From NCBI GenBank assembly GCA_025980475.1, contig JAICXL010000017.1, positions 1 to 39,288 of the forward strand: 39,288 nt of DNA, in the 5' to 3' direction. Every line of letters begins with the position of its first letter. Position 1 is the stretch's first letter. Of this stretch, positions 36,710 through 39,288 are shown piece after piece. Below the pieces are notes generated by a model that was not told the origin of the DNA, made no database searches, and saw only the letters and a program-made list of their open reading frames with translations. A program made the position numbers and the translations under genes. The stretch comes from Nocardioidaceae bacterium. GTDB lineage: Bacteria > Actinomycetota > Actinomycetes > Propionibacteriales > Nocardioidaceae.

Positions 36710-37622
36710 GCCGATGAGCGTCCCGCAGGCCGGGCTGCCCCGGCGGGTCACGATCTACGAGGTCGGCCCGCGCGACGGGCTGCAGAACGAGTCCGGCATC
36801 GTGCCGTTGCCCGCCAAGGCCGAGTTCGTCCAGCGCCTGGTGGCGGCCGGGCTCCCGGTCGTCGAGGCGACCAGCTTCGTGCACCCGAAGTGGGTCCCCC
36901 AGCTGGCCGACGCCGCCGAGCTGATGGAGCTGCTCGGCGCGGAGGGGCGCAGGCACCCGGTGCTGGTGCCCAACGAGCGCGGGCTCGACCGGGCGCTGGA
37001 GCTGGGTTGCGAGCACGTCGCGATCTTCGGCAGCGCCACCGAGACGTTCGCGCAGAAGAACCTCAACCGCGGCCTCGACGAGCAGTTCGCGATGTTCGAG
37101 CCGACCGTCCGCCGTGCCCGCGCCGCCGGGGCGGACGTCCGCGCCTACGTGAGCATGTGCTTCGGCGACCCCTGGGAGGGCGACGTGCCGGTCGACCAGG
37201 TGGTCGAGGTCGGCAAGCGCCTCTTCGACCTCGGCGCGAGCCAGCTGAGCCTCGGCGACACCATCGGGGTCGGCACCGTCGGCCACGTCCGGGCCCTGCT
37301 CGACGCGTTCAACGCGGCCGGCCTGCGCGACGAGGTGCTCGCGGTGCACTTCCACGACACCTACGGACAGGCCCTGGCCAACGCCCAGGCGGCGTTGCAG
37401 CACGGGGTCACCACCTTCGACGCCAGTGCGGGCGGGCTCGGCGGCTGTCCCTACGCCGACAGCGCGACCGGGAACCTCGCGACCGAGGACCTGGTCTGGA
37501 TGCTCCACGGCCTGGGCATCGACACCGGCGTCGACCTCGCCTCGCTCGTCGCCACGAGCCGATGGATGGCCGACATCCTCGGCCGGCCGAGCCCCTCGCG
37601 CGTGGTCGCAGCCCTGACCTGA
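36702..37622 (+). CDS. Hydroxymethylglutaryl-CoA lyase
   Basis: A 306-residue HMGL-like TIM barrel. YEVGPRDGLQNE holds the catalytic Arg and Asp, VHFHDTYGQALANAQ the metal-binding His pair, and GGLGGCPYADSATGNLATED the catalytic Cys loop. It cleaves HMG-CoA to acetyl-CoA and acetoacetate, the last step of leucine degradation. ATG 36702 has GGAGG 6 nt upstream and overlaps the carboxylase stop by 8 bp, so it is part of the TetR-controlled operon. Isovaleryl-CoA dehydrogenase and methylglutaconyl-CoA hydratase are not in this window. Confidence 0.93.
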   Translation: MREPMSVPQAGLPRRVTIYEVGPRDGLQNESGIVPLPAKAEFVQRLVAAGLPVVEATSFVHPKWVPQLADAAELMELLGAEGRRHPVLVPNERGLDRALELGCEHVAIFGSATETFAQKNLNRGLDEQFAMFEPTVRRARAAGADVRAYVSMCFGDPWEGDVPVDQVVEVGKRLFDLGASQLSLGDTIGVGTVGHVRALLDAFNAAGLRDEVLAVHFHDTYGQALANAQAALQHGVTTFDASAGGLGGCPYADSATGNLATEDLVWMLHGLGIDTGVDLASLVATSRWMADILGRPSPSRVVAALT

Positions 37623-37647
37623 CCCGGCGACGCGGGACGGCTGCCTG

Positions 37648-38325
37648 TCAGCGCCGGCGCGGCAGCAGCTCGCGGGTCATGTAGCGGCCTACCTGCCAGG
37701 TCGAGAACGCGTCTGCGCTGGCGCCGATCATCCCGCCGACGACGGGCACCCTCCGGCCGATCGTGCTGGCCAGCCGCTTGCCGGCGACGCGCGTCATCAG
37801 CTCGGCGGCCACCTCGGTCGCCATCAACGTGTCCAGGTGCGGGTCGTGGACCGGGGCGGTGGCGATCGCCATCGGGGTACCCGGAATCCGCTTCTTCCTG
37901 ATCAGGGTGTTGACCCGGTCGTCGCCGAGCAGCCCGGCGAGGATCCCGTCGCGCGTGCGCGGGTCGTCGAGGTCGTAGCCGCGCAGGTGGGCGATCGCGG
38001 CGACCATCCGGCACTGGATCAGCGCCAGGCCGGCGATGTTGGCGGGCACGGTCACGGTCATCGTCACGAGGCCGCCGATGTTGGTCACGAAGCCCTCGGC
38101 GGCGGCGTAGCGGACGTGGTTCTCGACCACGTCGTGGATGGCCCGGTCGACGTCGCCGGGCCGCTCCGCCAGCTGCTTCTCCGCGGCCGCGGCCGCACCC
38201 GGAAGCGGCCCCACACCGGTGATGGCCCGGTCGAGCGCCTCGTGCACGACGCGGGTGGCGGCCCCGGGGGCCAGCTCGGCGACTTTGGGGGCCAGGCTCC
38301 GGCCCAGGCTCTTGGCGATGCTCAC
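37648..38325 (-). CDS. EcsC family protein
   Basis: A 225-residue protein of the EcsC family, whose function is not settled. Helical throughout; FVTNIGGLVTMTVTVPANIAGLALIQCRMVAAI (about residues 80-112) is a hydrophobic glycine-rich stretch that may associate with the membrane, and STIGRRVPVVGGMIGASADAFSTW near the end is a second. GTG 38325 is preferred: TAACCT lies 6 nt upstream on the minus strand and no ribosome site is seen. It is divergent from aat (starts 36 bp apart) and convergent with the HMG-CoA lyase gene (25 bp). Confidence 0.78.
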   Translation of the reverse strand: MSIAKSLGRSLAPKVAELAPGAATRVVHEALDRAITGVGPLPGAAAAAEKQLAERPGDVDRAIHDVVENHVRYAAAEGFVTNIGGLVTMTVTVPANIAGLALIQCRMVAAIAHLRGYDLDDPRTRDGILAGLLGDDRVNTLIRKKRIPGTPMAIATAPVHDPHLDTLMATEVAAELMTRVAGKRLASTIGRRVPVVGGMIGASADAFSTWQVGRYMTRELLPRRR

Positions 38326-38331
38326 TCGATC

Positions 38332-38354
38332 AGGTTACGTGGCTGCGGTTGGAT
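38332..38354. promoter_or_regulatory. Divergent leaderless promoters of ecsC-like gene and aat
   Basis: Minus-strand TAACCT (plus AGGTTA, 38332-38337) is 6 nt from GTG 38325. Plus-strand TTGGAT (38349-38354) is 6 nt from GTG 38361 and is a weaker -10 box. Neither gene has a ribosome site. Confidence 0.45.
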
Positions 38355-38360
38355 GGGTCC

Positions 38361-39056
38361 GTGCCGCTCGAACCGCCCCCGACGCCGTGGAGCTTCCCGC
38401 GGCCGGCCGGCTCCGACGACGACCTGGTGGCCTACGGTGCCGACCTCGAGCCGGGCACGCTGCTGGCGGCCTACCGGGCCGGACTCTTCCCGATGCGCGC
38501 CGACCGCCGGGACCCGCAGCTGGGCTGGTGGTCGCCGATCGACCGTGGGGTGCTGCCGCTCGACGGCCTGTGGGTGAGCCGCTCACTGCGCCAGTCGTGC
38601 AAGCACTTCGAGGTGCGCGTCGACAGCGCGTTCGCGGCCGTTGTCGCCGGCTGTGCGGACCCGCGCAGGCCGTCCGGGTGGATAGACGACGACATCGCGT
38701 CGGCGTACCTCCGCCTGCACCAGCTCGGCTGGGCCCACTCCGTCGAGGCCTGGCGCGATGGAGTGCTGGCGGGGGGGCTGTACGGCGTGGCCATCGGCGG
38801 CATGTTCGCCGGAGAGTCGATGTTCACCCGTGTCCGGGACGCGTCGAAAGTGGCGCTCGTCGCGCTGGTGGAGCTGCTCACCGACGACGCTGCCGGCCGG
38901 CGGTTGCTCGACACCCAGTGGCAGACGCCGCACCTCTCCCGCCTCGGTGTGGTGGAGGTGCCCCGCGAGGAGTACCTCACCCGGCTCGCCGACGCCCTCA
39001 CGCTGCCGCTGCCGGCGGCGTTCACACGACCTGCGCCGGGCTCCCCGTGTCGCTGA
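38361..39056 (+). CDS. aat: Leucyl/phenylalanyl-tRNA-protein transferase
   Basis: A 231-residue protein with the full family pattern: FPRPAGSDDDLVAYGADLEPGTLLAAYRAGLFPM at the start, then LGWWSPIDRGVLPL, and GGLYGVAIGGMFAGESMFTR with ASKVALVALV, the GNAT-like core. It transfers Leu or Phe from tRNA to proteins with N-terminal Arg or Lys, marking them for ClpAP/ClpS degradation. GTG 38361 gives the expected start just before EPPPTPW; an in-frame TTG 12 nt earlier is the -10 box itself. The 3' end overlaps the convergent rhodanese gene by 35 bp. Confidence 0.93.
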   Translation: MPLEPPPTPWSFPRPAGSDDDLVAYGADLEPGTLLAAYRAGLFPMRADRRDPQLGWWSPIDRGVLPLDGLWVSRSLRQSCKHFEVRVDSAFAAVVAGCADPRRPSGWIDDDIASAYLRLHQLGWAHSVEAWRDGVLAGGLYGVAIGGMFAGESMFTRVRDASKVALVALVELLTDDAAGRRLLDTQWQTPHLSRLGVVEVPREEYLTRLADALTLPLPAAFTRPAPGSPCR

Positions 39057-39288
39057 CCATGGGGCGTCCGGCAGCGGCCCAGTCGAGCATGCCGCCGGCG
39101 ATGTTGGCGGCATCGATGCCCTGCTGGCGCAACCAGGCGACCGCCTGGGCCGAGCGCCCCCCGACCTTGCACACCACCAGCAGCTGTCCAGAGGCGGGCA
39201 GCTCGCCGAGGCGCTGCGGCAGTGCGTGCAGCGGGACGTGTAGGGCATTCTCGATGTGGCCGTGCCGCCACTCCACCGGCTCGCGGAC
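39022..39288 (-). CDS. Rhodanese-domain protein, 5' partial
   Basis: The window ends inside this minus-strand gene: about 88 C-terminal residues are present. VREPVEWRHGHIENALHVPL is the rhodanese entry strand and loop, and the active-site cysteine is in VVCKVGGRSAQAV (the CxxGxR loop). It ends GGMLDWAAAGRPMVSDTGSPAQVV. Single-domain rhodaneses transfer sulfur from thiosulfate or persulfides. The reading frame continues past the last base, so the start lies outside. Its last 35 bp overlap the end of aat on the opposite strand. Confidence 0.88.
   Translation of the reverse strand, partial: VREPVEWRHGHIENALHVPLHALPQRLGELPASGQLLVVCKVGGRSAQAVAWLRQQGIDAANIAGGMLDWAAAGRPMVSDTGSPAQVV

Overview
The window reads as chromosomal DNA of a high-GC actinobacterium, most likely of the family Nocardioidaceae (Nocardioides-like). 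This rests on the very high GC content with strong third-position bias, frequent GTG starts, many apparently leaderless genes with a TAnnnT box 6-7 nt before the start codon, and the gene families present. The placement is an inference from style and content. I saw no rRNA, tRNA, CRISPR array, prophage or intact insertion sequence.

Layout. (1) 1-5924, plus strand: a methylated-amine block with the end of a glycine-betaine-type ABC binding protein, a cysteine-synthase-fold PLP enzyme, a dimethylglycine/sarcosine-dehydrogenase-like FAD+GcvT protein, and a dedicated EtfB/EtfA pair to take its electrons. (2) 5973-16594: mixed housekeeping and accessory genes, namely an M15 peptidase lipoprotein, a quinone-oxidoreductase-like MDR protein, an MFS transporter with a small partner gene, a small Trp/Cys-containing protein, an M13 metallopeptidase, a membrane-anchored beta-propeller protein, a possible ribbon-helix-helix regulator and a RecQ-type helicase fused to a phosphoribosyltransferase-like domain. 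(3) 16619-18684, minus strand: a DHA2 drug exporter and a PaaI-type thioesterase. (4) 18790-29044: a complete aerobic benzoyl-CoA (box) catabolic block. It holds a PaaZ-N/BoxD-like aldehyde dehydrogenase, BoxB epoxidase, a PaaX-family regulator (minus strand), and an operon of BoxC, benzoate-CoA ligase, a TrxR-type ferredoxin-NADP reductase, a 7Fe ferredoxin, an amidohydrolase and a DUF6158-like small protein. (5) 29118-32571: a SNF2 helicase and SWIM zinc-finger pair. (6) 32572-37622: a TetR regulator divergent from a leucine-degradation operon (methylcrotonyl-CoA carboxylase beta and alpha, HMG-CoA lyase). (7) 37648-39288: an EcsC-family protein, leucyl/phenylalanyl-tRNA-protein transferase (aat) and a partial rhodanese protein.

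How the genes work together. In the box block the ligase makes benzoyl-CoA, BoxB forms the 2,3-epoxide, BoxC opens the ring with loss of formate, and the aldehyde dehydrogenase makes 3,4-dehydroadipyl-CoA for beta-oxidation. No fused BoxA reductase is present; a separate ferredoxin reductase and ferredoxin in the operon are the obvious substitutes. The boxB and boxC promoters share a 17-bp element (14/17 identical) over their -35 boxes, a candidate operator for the PaaX-type protein. In the leucine block the TetR gene and the carboxylase gene have mirror-image leaderless promoters (TAACCT, 6 nt, GTG) and inverted copies of one 18-bp operator.

The most unusual non-coding structure is a symmetric array of six GACCGGTC palindromes spaced 31, 31, 37, 31 and 31 bp between boxB and the PaaX-type gene. 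Others are a 20-bp-arm hairpin before the recQ-like gene, an inverted repeat over the promoter of the ribbon-helix-helix gene, and a repeat-like in-frame insert in the benzoate-CoA ligase gene.
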